From positions 6,089,065 to 6,153,064 of the forward strand of contig OZ244829.1 in NCBI GenBank assembly GCA_965220415.1: 64,000 nucleotides of DNA. The letters run 5' to 3'. Within the stretch, counting starts at the first letter, position 1. Every line of letters begins with the position of its first letter. The notes beneath the pieces are model-generated. The model was given only the letters and a program-made list of their open reading frames with translations, searched no databases and had not been told where the DNA came from. Made by a program: the position numbers and the translations under genes. The stretch comes from JAJDTR01 sp965220415 (lineage in GTDB: Bacteria > Poribacteria > WGA-4E > JAJDTR01). Positions 16,663 to 25,115 of this stretch are shown piece by piece.

Positions 16663-17861
16663 TTACCATCCCATCGGACACCACGGCTTGATGTGGTAGG
16701 AGAACATAGCATCGGCACGCCCTAGGGCACCATGCTTCCGTTCCTCAATGCGCCCGGCGCGTGCAAGGGTTGAGAATGTCACGCCACCCAAATAGGTGCC
16801 AGCCAAATCGGAGGCGGTCAACACAAGCTCCGGCGATTTGCGTGAACGCCGACATTCCGCCCCATCCGGACCGCCAACCAACTCATAACACCCTTCATTC
16901 CAGGGGCAGAACGTGTCGTGTAATTCAATCACCAAAGATTCGCTCTGAGAGTAACATCGGCTCGACAAAGCAACCTGCGCATCCATCAACCGCAGCCATT
17001 TTGCGTCTCGGGTTAATCGCTGCAAACGGCGGGGGTCAGCCAACATCCAAATCAAGGAGTCATCCACCGGACGATTCGGAGCGACTATGGAGGATTTGAG
17101 ATCGACACCGAAGCAAAATTGCCATAAGGACGCATAGGCGTCGCGAGATGTCGCCATAAGCCCGACCACTCTCAGCGTGTCGCCAATTGTCCGGTAGATT
17201 ACATAACCATCAACGTTGTCGCCCTCCTCATAAACGACATAATAGTTGGCACTGCAGCCGTCTCGCCGGAAGTCGAAATCACTGGCGATATAATCCCACA
17301 CATAGTCGGGGCGGCGCACCCAGCCAGGTCTGTCTGCCCCGGTACGCTCGAACACTTCTGGAAATCTGCTTCTCATCTCGCAAGTCTTTACGTATCTGGT
17401 TTGTCCTTTGGATTCGATAGGTGGATTAAACGCTGTGTGTTCCCTAGCAACTGTCCAGTCCTCGCGATGCGACCCGATGCCGTATCCATAGCGCCCGTAA
17501 ATGATACTTTCCGACGCACCTAGGCCAGCAATCGGCTCTCCGCGATCACGGATGTCTTGAAACTGTCGCTTCATCATTGCCGTCATGATTCCGCGTCGTC
17601 GATGAGTCGCCTGCACGCAAACATGACTCACGCCTGCCATCGGTAACACATTCCCGGGCACCCGAATATCCAAGGAAAAAGCGTGAATCGTCGCGACGAT
17701 CTCTCCCTTGTCGAATACCCCAACGTACGGTCAATCTCAAAATGGTGCCTGGTCATCGGTAATTCCAGACTAAGGTCAAATCCGAGCGTACGCCCCATAG
17801 GTTTCGTCCACGCCTCATATTGGTCGTCCTCATCATCAATTGGACGCATCTCCCATTCCAT
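16663..17861 (-). pseudogene. Eis-like GNAT acetyltransferase gene split by a frameshift
   Basis: The N-terminal part (start ATG 17861, MEWEMRPIDDEDDQYEAW, to HHFEIDRT) and the rest (YVGVFDKGEIVATIHAFS, then the GNAT core) are in different frames. They join at about 17725-17732 as one continuous protein if one base is restored. The GNAT acetyl-CoA motif is THRRRGIMTAMM. The following FGASE-like stretch (LGASESIIYGRYGYG) and the C-terminal sterol-carrier-like part (residues ending FSYHIKPWCPMGW) match Eis-type N-acetyltransferases. The 336-residue downstream frame alone would start at a TTG inside the first beta strand, so it is not a full enzyme. It may be a real lesion or an assembly error. 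Confidence 0.7.
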
Positions 17862-18434
17862 GTCTTGCCTTTCCCTAGAAGACTACAGTAGACATCTTTC
17901 CAAAATAATTTCGGTTGTTTCGGGATTTTTCACAGTGTTGATTGGCCAAAGGATCCAATGTACAGTCAAGAGATTAAGGAGATTTGCCTGTATACCTGTT
18001 ACCCGCTTGTCTGCTTACCTTCCTGCTCTGATCCTCTGTATCTCCATGATTGAATTAACGCAAGTTGCATTCTATTGACATTTCGATCCTCTGGATCGAG
18101 GAAAGAGACTCCGACTAGAACGTGTTACTTGCTGAATGAATTATTCCGACAGGGATAATGGCGTGCTACCAAGTAACACACCACATAGCGCTCCGCTGGA
18201 GCGCGGAAATCTGGAGATGCTGCATTCTATTGACATTGAGGATTTCTATCGCACTCGCTATTCACTCGTTTGATCCTCTGGATCGAGGAAAGGACTCTGA
18301 CTAGTAAGTGTTGCTTGCTGGATGAATTATTCCGACAGAGATAATGGCGTGCTATCAAGAACTACTATCGCGGTCGTTATTCCTTCCCTCGATCTCTCGT
18401 AATTCATTGGTTGATTACTCGCTAAATGATATGC
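17862..18434. repeat. Intergenic region with two copies of a ~100-bp element
   Basis: No gene is supported. The element starts TTCTATTGACATTTCGATCC, goes through TGGATCGAGGAAAGAGACTC, CGACTAGAACGTGTTACTTG and ends AATGGCGTGCTACCAAG. Copy 1 is 18070-18172. Copy 2 is about 18222-18360 and carries a 33-nt insertion of the GCGATAG repeat (in reverse) near its start. A third, shorter copy lies at 19290-19364. Confidence 0.75.
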
Positions 18435-18716
18435 TCAAAAGCCATCAATGGGATTAAGGGAGCCCGCTACGGTGAGCAGACCCCGGGGCTCGTTTACAGT
18501 GACGCCGTCGAAATTAGAGCGGATTTTTTCAACAAACTCTGAAATTGCGCTTGAAGCCTTGCCGGGCGTGGCTCGAAGCCGTTTGCGACACACTTCGCTA
18601 AAGTCCGCTAAAGTCCGCGCACATATTTCACCCCACTTTTTTGAGGAACACCTGGATAGCGGGTTAGAAAGTAATGATGCGTCTATAAATTTGCCGTGCT
18701 CAATACGTTGCCACAT
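18435..18716 (-). CDS. Small hypothetical protein, possibly a gene remnant
   Basis: The 93-residue frame (MWQRIEHGKFIDASLL to SLNPIDGF) has a protein-like make-up. The same frame stays open upstream to a TGA at about 18831 and reads KEFSISENANKPLKPTLRK and QAFIETRDDR. No start codon is present in that extension. A strong promoter lies just beyond (18897-18925). The opposite strand is also open across this stretch (18448-18840), so coding is not certain. Family not recognised. It could be a degenerate gene whose 5' part is out of frame. Confidence 0.35.
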   Translation of the reverse strand: MWQRIEHGKFIDASLLSNPLSRCSSKKWGEICARTLADFSEVCRKRLRATPGKASSAISEFVEKIRSNFDGVTVNEPRGLLTVAGSLNPIDGF

Positions 18717-18872
18717 CCGGTCGTCTCTTGTCTCAATGAACGCTTGGATCCTTGTTTTTCGGAGCGTCGGTTTAAGCGGCTTGTTAGCATTTTCTGAAAT
18801 GGAGAATTCCTTTGCCGGAGCGGGTTCTCAGGAATCGTGATCTTAACAAAATGCTAACAGAAAAAAGTTCCG

Positions 18873-18925
18873 CCGCCATGATGGCGGGTATATTACAATA
18901 TACAACACGCACATTAAGTTGTCAA
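18873..18925 (-). promoter_or_regulatory. Sigma-70 promoter with hairpin near the transcript start
   Basis: On the minus strand TTGACA (18925-18920) and TATATT (18902-18897) are separated by exactly 17 nt. The predicted transcript begins near 18890 and almost at once contains CCGCC-atcat-GGCGG (18887-18873), a perfect 5-bp hairpin. A 31-codon frame starts at the ATG in this loop. The target is either the small ORF below or a short RNA. Confidence 0.6.
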
Positions 18926-18972
18926 TCTAATATTGGCAAGTTGCGGGGAAGAAAAATTGGCTGACAGTGTTT

Positions 18973-19014
18973 ATCAGGGCATAGCCAAATTATATCAGGG
19001 CATAGCCAAATTAT
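18973..19014. repeat. Two tandem 21-bp repeats
   Basis: The unit ATCAGGGCATAGCCAAATTA plus T is present twice without mismatch. Nothing coding is seen nearby. Confidence 0.85.
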
Positions 19015-19617
19015 ATGTCATCTTCCGCATAATAGACTTGTGCAATCTCGAATTTTCACATGCCAGATCTTAGGGTATATATTCACAAACGAGAATAAAT
19101 CACCAAGGTACTACCGTGAGTCCGATTGATTGACCGGTTTTGCCCTTCCATCATCAACTTCATTTCTACAAGGTAACACACCACATTGCACAGGATCTAC
19201 TATCGCACTCACTAAGGGATCTCTATCGCCTTCGCTGTCCACTCAGTTGATCGTTCGTTTGATCTTCTGGAGTGCAGACGCGAGGAGGGATCGTATTCTA
19301 TTGACATTTCGATCCTCTGAATCGAGGAAAGAGACTCCGACTAGAACGTGTTACTTGCTGGCGATACCAGCGTTTGTGAATCGTTCCGGTAGAACTACTG
19401 TAAGAGATCGGGCGCGTGTACAACGATCAACTGAGTGGTTAACGAAGGCGATAGTAAATCCCGTGCGATAGGGATCTTCAAGTGAAGACGATAGAAAATC
19501 CCTTGCGGTAGTTAATCCCGTAGAAGTTCCCGCGCAACGCAATTTCCTATTTATTACCCGTCTTACGGTTTTAGGGCGGTGACTAATCATTATCCACTAG
19601 TCACTAACACTCATGTG
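19015..19617. repeat. Intergenic region with mixed dispersed repeats
   Basis: No gene is supported. It holds the third copy of the ~100-bp element (19290-19364), forward and reverse copies of the GCGATAG-ATCCC family (19197-19260 and 19424-19525, the latter with four successive units), and GTAACACACCACAT shared with 18173. Confidence 0.6.
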
Positions 19618-20619
19618 CTACATTCCCTTGAAGAAATCAACCAAATCTTTCCCGTGCGTTCTCGCATTGACCTTGTTGTCAATCTTGGAAATCTTCCCCG
19701 CTTTGTCAACAACGATGGTAATGCGCTTGCTAAGGTCGCTTGGGCTATCCGCAGCACCGAAAAGCAAGCTTAGGTTACGCCCCGTGTCCACAAGCAGCGG
19801 GAAGTTCAAATCATGCTCCTTCACGAATCTTTTATGCGACTCGGCATCCTGAACACTGATACCGAAAACTTGGGCATCATGCACGGAAAAAGCGCTCGAC
19901 TCATCCCGGAGCGAGCAAACCTCTGCCGTTCAGCCACCCGTAAAATCCTTGGGATAAAACGCTAACACAACGCTCCGCTTTCCTTTGAACTGACTGAGTT
20001 GATATCTCTCGCCATCTTGGTCGACCGCGATGAAGTCGGGCGCAGGTTTCCCGACCTCCAGTTCAACGGGCACGTGTTCCTCAACAAACTTGACGACATC
20101 TGCGCCATGATTCGCAACGTCAACGTTCTCGTCAATGACTCTGATATATCCGGCTTTGTCAATAATGAACGTGACGCGATTAGAGGCGTTGAACCGTTCC
20201 ATTATCCCACTATAGATTTTGCTCACCGCAAATCCGGTGTCTGCAAGCAGTGAAAAACCAAACTTCTCAGCTTCTTGAAATTTCTTATGAGATTGCACAT
20301 CATCAACACTAATTCCAAGCACCACAGTGTCAGTATCTTCAATCCGGCTCAGCTCATCCCGGAGCGAGCGTAATTCCGTTGTTCAGCCACCGGTAAAATC
20401 CTTGGGATAAAACGCCAAAACGACGTTCTTGCTACCGAGATAATCGCGCAGGTTACGTTTAACGCCATCTTCATCCATTAACGTAAAATCCGGCGCTGCC
20501 ATGCCAATCTGCAGTGCTTTGAATTCCTTCATTGATTCTCCCTCCGAATCTGCATACACAGTGAGTAACACGAATGTAGTTAAAGTTAGAACGATTGCCT
20601 TTATTGAAGCGCTATACAT
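19618..20619 (-). CDS. Exported tandem peroxiredoxin with two in-frame UGA (predicted selenocysteine) codons
   Basis: One frame of 333 residues runs from ATG 20619 (AAGGAGG six bases upstream) to the stop at 19618 if two TGA codons are read through: codon 79 (20383-20385) and codon 230 (19930-19932). A signal peptide (about residues 1-24) precedes two AhpC/TSA-BCP domains, about 36-170 and 186-333. Each has APDF near its start and FYPKDFTGG directly before the UGA, where peroxiredoxins have the peroxidatic Cys (FYPxDFTPGC). After the UGAs come TTELRSLRDELS and TAEVCSLRDESS. In domain 2 a Cys five residues on sits where BCP has its resolving Cys; domain 1 has Arg there. Each UGA is followed by a SECIS-like hairpin at the same distance. 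The predicted role is reduction of peroxides outside the cytoplasm. selA-D are not in the window. Confidence 0.85.
19894..19916 (-). promoter_or_regulatory. SECIS-like stem-loop for the second UGA
   Basis: It starts 13 nt after the TGA at 19930-19932. GCTCG pairs with CGAGC and CTC with GAG, with one bulged U between them, and the loop is again CGGGAU. The structure is kept although outer codons differ from the first copy (GAGTCGAGC versus GAGCTGAGC). The two changes keep eight pairs and the bulged U. Confidence 0.78.
20347..20369 (-). promoter_or_regulatory. SECIS-like stem-loop for the first UGA
   Basis: It starts 13 nt after the TGA at 20383-20385. GCTC and an inner GCTC pair with GAGC and GAGC, with one bulged U on the 3' side and a six-base loop CGGGAU. 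The loop lies 22-27 nt from the UGA. Bacterial SECIS elements need a short stem, a bulged U and a G early in the loop about 16-37 nt from UGA; all are met. Confidence 0.75.
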
Positions 20620-20707
20620 ATCATTCCTCCTTGAGGATTCTCTCTGTAGATCTTTACGAATTATACGTGTCCGACGCCTCACCTGTCAAGATTCTAGTAT
20701 CGACATA

Positions 20708-20942
20708 TCAGGGGAAACGCATTTTATTCTCTGCCTGACAAAATGAAAACCAGACTAAGTTTGTGATAATTTTCTTAAGTGTCGTAGGTTGGGTTAAACC
20801 GAATTTGTCAATAGTCCCAAATCCAAGAGACGTTTTCGAATACCCACTGTGACGAAAGTGCCAAAATTTGAGTGAGAGCCAATACCAATCGTACATTCTT
20901 CCGCCATGAGATTGCCTTTATAATTAGATGCATTTCCCTTGG
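20708..20942. repeat. MITE-like element, copy A (diverged)
   Basis: The element is 235 bp. The left end TCAGGGGAAACGCAT and right end ATGCATTTCCCTTGG are inverted. The interior matches the copy at 32253-32490 in reverse orientation (GTCGTAGGTTGGGTT, CAAAATTTGAGTGAG). No ORF and no clear target duplication are seen. Confidence 0.75.
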
Positions 20943-21060
20943 TTGGCATATCATTTCGGATTGACGCCTTTGAGGAGGTCTGTTATTATCATTTCTCAAC
21001 AGTCACATCCCGCTAGTTGCCAACCATCAAACCTCAATCACCAACCGCGTCAATATTGTT

Positions 21061-21972
21061 ATGGAAAACCGAATTGAAACATCCATCTCCGAAGACTTTT
21101 TAATCATTGCAAACCCAATCTCCGGAAAAGGCAAGAGCAAGGAAATTGCCGGAAATGCTCATGAACGACTCACAACCAACGGACGAAGCGGCAGGCTCGC
21201 CCTGACAACCCGGCGAGGCGATGCGCATCGTCTAGCACAAGAAGCCATTCAGAATGGATGTCGGTGGCTGATTGCATGTGGCGGTGATGGCACAATCCAC
21301 GAAATTGTCAACGCGATCGCGGCAAAACCACATATCGTATTGGGACTGATACCGTGTGGAAGGGGTAACGACTTCGCTAGGGCGCTCAAGATTCCGAAAG
21401 ACCCGGAGCAGGCTATCCAAGTCCTACTGAGCGGCAAACCTTTTGAAATTGACGTTGGCAGGATTGGGGACGTATATTTTGATACGATAGTCACGTGTGG
21501 GTACGATGCCGAAGTAAGTCGACGGGCTTCGGAAGCAAATGTTCCGTTCTCTGGCACGGCAACCTACGTATACACCGCAATCACAACACTTTTTTCTTAT
21601 AACTCCCCAGCAGCACGGATTGAAGGTGACTTCGGCGTGTATGAGGGCGGTATTCTCTTGGCGGCTACCGGGATTACACCCCACTATGGGGGCGGTTTCA
21701 AGATTGTACCTAACGCGGTCTTGAACGATGGTCTGCTTGATGTTTGCATTATTGAACCCGTGTCCCGACCAACGGTACTACGTATGCTTGTAAAGCTATT
21801 TTGGGGCGGACATACATCCCATCCCGCGGTCAGTATCCAACGTACAAAATCGCTGACTATTCAGACGGAACCCCCAACCCTTCTTTACGCGGATGGCGAG
21901 AAGATAGGTTACACTCCTGCTACGGTGGAACTCGTCGAGCGCGGGCTTACGGTACTTGTGCCCGCGGAATGA
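21061..21972 (+). CDS. Diacylglycerol/lipid kinase (YegS/BmrU-like)
   Basis: The 303-residue protein has the catalytic domain of diacylglycerol-kinase-type lipid kinases: IIANPISGKGKSKEI at the N-terminus, CGGDGTIHEIVNAI with the nucleotide-binding GGDGT, and IPCGRGNDFARAL. The C-terminal beta sandwich closes with LYADGEK. It phosphorylates a lipid such as diacylglycerol with ATP on the inner membrane face. Length is normal. It is a single gene, in divergent orientation from the selenoprotein gene. The ATG at 21061 follows an AT-rich leader without a strong ribosome binding site. Confidence 0.9.
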   Translation: MENRIETSISEDFLIIANPISGKGKSKEIAGNAHERLTTNGRSGRLALTTRRGDAHRLAQEAIQNGCRWLIACGGDGTIHEIVNAIAAKPHIVLGLIPCGRGNDFARALKIPKDPEQAIQVLLSGKPFEIDVGRIGDVYFDTIVTCGYDAEVSRRASEANVPFSGTATYVYTAITTLFSYNSPAARIEGDFGVYEGGILLAATGITPHYGGGFKIVPNAVLNDGLLDVCIIEPVSRPTVLRMLVKLFWGGHTSHPAVSIQRTKSLTIQTEPPTLLYADGEKIGYTPATVELVERGLTVLVPAE

Positions 21973-22055
21973 TACACAAAACCGAAGCGTGGGAATCATG
22001 AGCGCCCTCTACGGTGCACCCCGGGAATAGATTGTCGAATTCGAGTCGCCGAATT

Positions 22056-23111
22056 TCACGCTTGTTTAAGCTTGCCTATACTGCGAGCGTGTTGAATCCA
22101 CGTGTATAATTTGCGAAGCGAAGGTTCTGCTGTCTGCCAAACTTTCCGTCTCAATCGCGAATGAATTTTTATGTAGCTGCAGAAATCGTACCTCTGTGCT
22201 CTGTACTGCTCTTTGTGAGCGATTAAACCGTGATGTTCGGACGGAGAGGCTCCGAAATCCACCCACTCATATCCTCTTCCGCAGGCCCAATGAATGATGT
22301 GGTGGAAGATGGCGTTATTCGGACGATGTTCTAAATTCGTCGGGTCGGATGCTTCGCACCATAGCGTTACAGTTCGATTGAAATGAAGATACAACAATCC
22401 GGCAATGACAACCCCATCGCGCTTTGCTATTGCCAATCTCCCAATTCGACTTCGATAAAGAAACTGAATTAGAGATCGCGGCTTGGGCGTGCCGCCCAAT
22501 CGCTTGACAGTTGCAAGATAGAGTCTATAAAACTCTTCCAACTCGGCGTCGGTATTCGCTTCAGAAACGCTCACACCTGCTTTTTCCGCCTTCCGCACCG
22601 CACCTCGAACCCGCTTGTTATACGCTGTCCATAGCACCTCATAGTCTTCTGACGTTTTGAGAAGATGGGTGAATAACGTCCTGTGCTTTTGGTAACCGAT
22701 TTCGGTGAGTCTGCGACCATATTCTGCGGTTTGGGTGGGTGAAAGCGTAAAAAACGCCTCGCAAATTCTCTGATTGTGTACCGCATCTGCGAGGTTCTTA
22801 TCCGTCGATTCAATTAACGTATTGATATCCACCTCTGCACCAGCGATGAGTTGGATACCCCCGAACAGATTCCACGGCATTGAATGTAACATCTTGATAC
22901 CGGGAATCGGTTTGAAAACAAATGCAGGAAGCCCGCCAATCAAGGTACTATTCTCCTTAATTAAGTAGTACATTGGTGACAGTTGCGCAAACGCTTGGTC
23001 GAGGGCGACTCTCCAGGCCGTTGAGTGAAACGCGTTGCTTCCCGGACACTGTTTTAAGACCTCATCCCACGAGTCCTCACACTGAGAGTTCAACGGTTCA
23101 AATGTATACAT
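22056..23111 (-). CDS. FemAB-like GNAT acyltransferase
   Basis: The 351-residue protein opens WDEVLKQCPGSNAFHSTAWR, as in FemAB-related proteins. It has two GNAT-like halves; the second includes KRDGVVIAGLLYLHF, RPNNAIFHHIIHWACGRGYE and WVDFGASPSEHHGL, the usual C-terminal signature. Members add amino acids to lipid II cross-bridges or help make extracellular polysaccharide; the exact substrate is unclear. No membrane segment is seen. Start ATG at 23111 overlaps the stop of a small upstream frame by 14 bases. Other envelope genes (phosphohexomutase, YvcK) lie just downstream on the other strand. Confidence 0.85.
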   Translation of the reverse strand: MYTFEPLNSQCEDSWDEVLKQCPGSNAFHSTAWRVALDQAFAQLSPMYYLIKENSTLIGGLPAFVFKPIPGIKMLHSMPWNLFGGIQLIAGAEVDINTLIESTDKNLADAVHNQRICEAFFTLSPTQTAEYGRRLTEIGYQKHRTLFTHLLKTSEDYEVLWTAYNKRVRGAVRKAEKAGVSVSEANTDAELEEFYRLYLATVKRLGGTPKPRSLIQFLYRSRIGRLAIAKRDGVVIAGLLYLHFNRTVTLWCEASDPTNLEHRPNNAIFHHIIHWACGRGYEWVDFGASPSEHHGLIAHKEQYRAQRYDFCSYIKIHSRLRRKVWQTAEPSLRKLYTWIQHARSIGKLKQA

Positions 23112-23421
23112 GCGTGCTTTTATCAGTTGCTGTACCCTTCAATCGTAACACACCATCGGCCGGATAGCCCTCGGATTCCTTCATTACAGATGCTGCGATT
23201 GTTCCAGCAAGTTCGGCTCTTGACATGTCTCCTAAACCCATCCGACTTCAAGCATTATATCTGACAAGCAGACGTTCTGCAAGTACATCCAGTTTTTTAT
23301 GTTGGACATTGCCTACCATCCCCATACGCGCTGCCGGCATCACATACTTAACTCGAACCTCCATCGGAATTCCCGAATCCCGTTTTTCAAGCAGTGTCTC
23401 GGGTTTTCAAACACGTTTCAT
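23098..23421 (-). pseudogene. Possible small gene interrupted by two TGA codons
   Basis: From ATG 23421 the frame reads MKRV-TGA-KPETLLEKRDSGI, VKYVMPAARMGMVGNVQHKK, LAERLLVRYNA-TGA-SRMGLG, then AGTIAASVMKESEGYPADGV and ends at 23098. The TGAs are at 23407-23409 and 23248-23250, and no other stops interrupt 107 codons. The last part alone (47 codons from ATG 23241, GGAG five bases upstream) could be a small gene coupled to the FemAB gene. Neither TGA is followed by a SECIS-like hairpin. Family not recognised. It may be a decayed gene or chance. Confidence 0.3.
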
Positions 23422-23430
23422 TCTTTTCTC

Positions 23431-23459
23431 TTGAGCAGATTGCGGAGGTGTGGTATGAT
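23431..23459 (+). promoter_or_regulatory. Sigma-70 promoter of the HEAT/TPR-to-phosphohexomutase operon
   Basis: TTGAGC (23431-23436) and TATGAT (23454-23459) are 17 nt apart. The start codon of the first gene lies about 85 nt further. Confidence 0.6.
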
Positions 23460-23547
23460 TCGATCGTGATTTCGGATTGATTGAATTAATGAGTGTTAGG
23501 TCAACACTGGTCGTGCGCAGTTGACCTGTAAAATTGAAGGATTACAT

Positions 23548-24213
23548 ATGCCAGAGCAAAATGGATTCTCCGAATTAGCTAGGTTAATGCATCAGCATCC
23601 GGATCAGAAGCATGCGTTGAGGAGTACCCTAGCGGAAAAATATCCACAGGAAACGCTTATAGATTCTTTGGAAAATCAGAAACCGCTTACATGTCGAGCT
23701 GCGGCGTATGCCCTAGGTGAAATTGCTAACGAAGACGCCATACCGTCTTTGGTTACTGCGCTTACGCATGAAGATCCGGGGACGCGCGCCAATGCTGAAC
23801 AGGCACTATGGTCAATCTGGTTTCGGTCTGACGATGAATCGATTGACGCCATGATGCAAAAGGGTGTAGACCACATAAAAAAACAACGTTACGACGAGGC
23901 GGTTCAAGTATTCTCGGACGTCATTCGGATAGCCGCTAACTTTGCAGAAGGATACAATCAGCGTGCAATTGCATACTTCATGAGTGATGAACTGAGTAAA
24001 TCAGTTGAAGACTGCAAAAAGACAATTGAACTCAATCCTTTTCATTTTGGCGCATTCGCAGGAATGGGACAATGCTATCTGAAACTGGGAGACCTTGCGG
24101 CAGCGTTGGATGCTTTTCAGCGAGCTTTGGACATCAATCCGAACCTCTACTCTATTGAGCGGATTGTCTTGGAGATTCAAAGTATGTTGCAGCAGCATTT
24201 CGGAGAAAATTAG
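23548..24213 (+). CDS. HEAT-repeat plus TPR protein
   Basis: The start is ATG 23548 (MPEQNGFSELARLM), chosen because AAGGA lies seven bases upstream; a TTG frame nine codons earlier is less likely. The 221-residue protein has HEAT-like repeats in the first half (LTCRAAAYALGEIANEDAIP and LVTALTHEDPGTRANAEQAL). Three TPR units follow (HIKKQRYDEAVQVFSDVIRI, EGYNQRAIAYFMSDELSKSV, and AGMGQCYLKLGDLAAALDAF). It is an all-helical scaffold; the partner is unknown. It is soluble and first in a run of three closely spaced genes. Confidence 0.8.
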   Translation: MPEQNGFSELARLMHQHPDQKHALRSTLAEKYPQETLIDSLENQKPLTCRAAAYALGEIANEDAIPSLVTALTHEDPGTRANAEQALWSIWFRSDDESIDAMMQKGVDHIKKQRYDEAVQVFSDVIRIAANFAEGYNQRAIAYFMSDELSKSVEDCKKTIELNPFHFGAFAGMGQCYLKLGDLAAALDAFQRALDINPNLYSIERIVLEIQSMLQQHFGEN

Positions 24214-24247
24214 AATCAAGCCGTTTTGCTTCACGTTAGTTCCCGGA

Positions 24248-25105
24248 ATGAATACACTGATGCGCTTGCATGCACCAAAGGACAACAGTCGCTATACTGG
24301 CATATCGAATCAATTGGTGTATCAATGGACGTTGCGGCGTGTCTTCCTTGCCGTTGTAACACTCGTCCTTCTTTTATTGATGATTCATCAACTCTTGTCG
24401 CATGTTGAGCTTCGCGACAGTTTAGATACGATGTTTCTGTCGCAAGTTCTCTTGGTCTTAATCGTATCACCCTACTTTTCAAGCCGCGCACTCTCCAATC
24501 ACTTTAGTTGTACTTCATCAGATGAACTCGTGGTACTGAGCCGGATACGCCCCACAGCCACGCTTGGCCCTATTGTCGTGGGTAGCCAAGTTACCCTTAT
24601 CCTCTTCCTGGTCGTGTCAACCTCGGCAATCGTGCTTTTCAACGAATCGGGTCGCGATGTGTCGTTTACGAAACTGCTATCCTATTACGGAGTGCTTCTT
24701 GCGACGGTATTTTCGAGTTCACTTATCGGTGTATTGGGCTGGCGTTTTTTTTGCAACGAGATTCATACCGTTCAGTTTGCATACGCCGCTTCACTGCTGA
24801 TGGTAGGCGGTGTTTTCATGTTGTCACTGCCAAATCGATACCTTGGCACTTTAACGGTGCTAGGTCGTTTTTCGGTTATTCCGGTGTTCCTGTACATCAA
24901 CCCGCTAGTCGCGGTGTGTCAGATTCTTGATATAAATATATTCAGAATGCCGCACTTGTACGAATTGACCCCGCTCCCGTCCTACCTGTATTTTTATCCC
25001 AAATGGTACGGCGTCTGCGGTTTTCAAGTTTTGCTCGGACTATGTTGCCTCTTCATGGTATCAAGGCTTGGTTTTGTCAAAGGGTTTCGCCGCGATAAGG
25101 CTTAG
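24248..25105 (+). CDS. Integral membrane protein, about six spans
   Basis: I start this at ATG 24248 (MNTLMRLHAPKDNSRYTG) because the open frame upstream overlaps the TPR gene and does not look like protein. The 285 residues hold about six hydrophobic segments, for example FLAVVTLVLLLLMIHQLL and VTLILFLVVSTSAIVLF. The pattern resembles ABC-2-type permease-like membrane proteins, but no clear motif is present. The stop lies 10 bp before the phosphohexomutase gene, so the two are likely co-transcribed. Function unknown. Confidence 0.7.
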   Translation: MNTLMRLHAPKDNSRYTGISNQLVYQWTLRRVFLAVVTLVLLLLMIHQLLSHVELRDSLDTMFLSQVLLVLIVSPYFSSRALSNHFSCTSSDELVVLSRIRPTATLGPIVVGSQVTLILFLVVSTSAIVLFNESGRDVSFTKLLSYYGVLLATVFSSSLIGVLGWRFFCNEIHTVQFAYAASLLMVGGVFMLSLPNRYLGTLTVLGRFSVIPVFLYINPLVAVCQILDINIFRMPHLYELTPLPSYLYFYPKWYGVCGFQVLLGLCCLFMVSRLGFVKGFRRDKA

Positions 25106-25115
25106 GTTCCACATT

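Noticed and set aside
18448..18840. 130-codon plus-strand frame opposite the small ORF at 18435
   Set aside because: It has no ribosome binding site, an unlikely composition, and a promoter faces the other strand. It is treated as the complement of the minus-strand frame.
24095..24247. N-terminal extension of the membrane protein gene
   Set aside because: The upstream frame overlaps the TPR gene and its translation is rich in Arg and Trp, without membrane character. The ATG at 24248 is preferred.
25068..25115. GTG start of the phosphohexomutase inside the preceding gene
   Set aside because: The first conserved residues (IVSVSGIRG) begin right after ATG 25116, so the extension is not needed.
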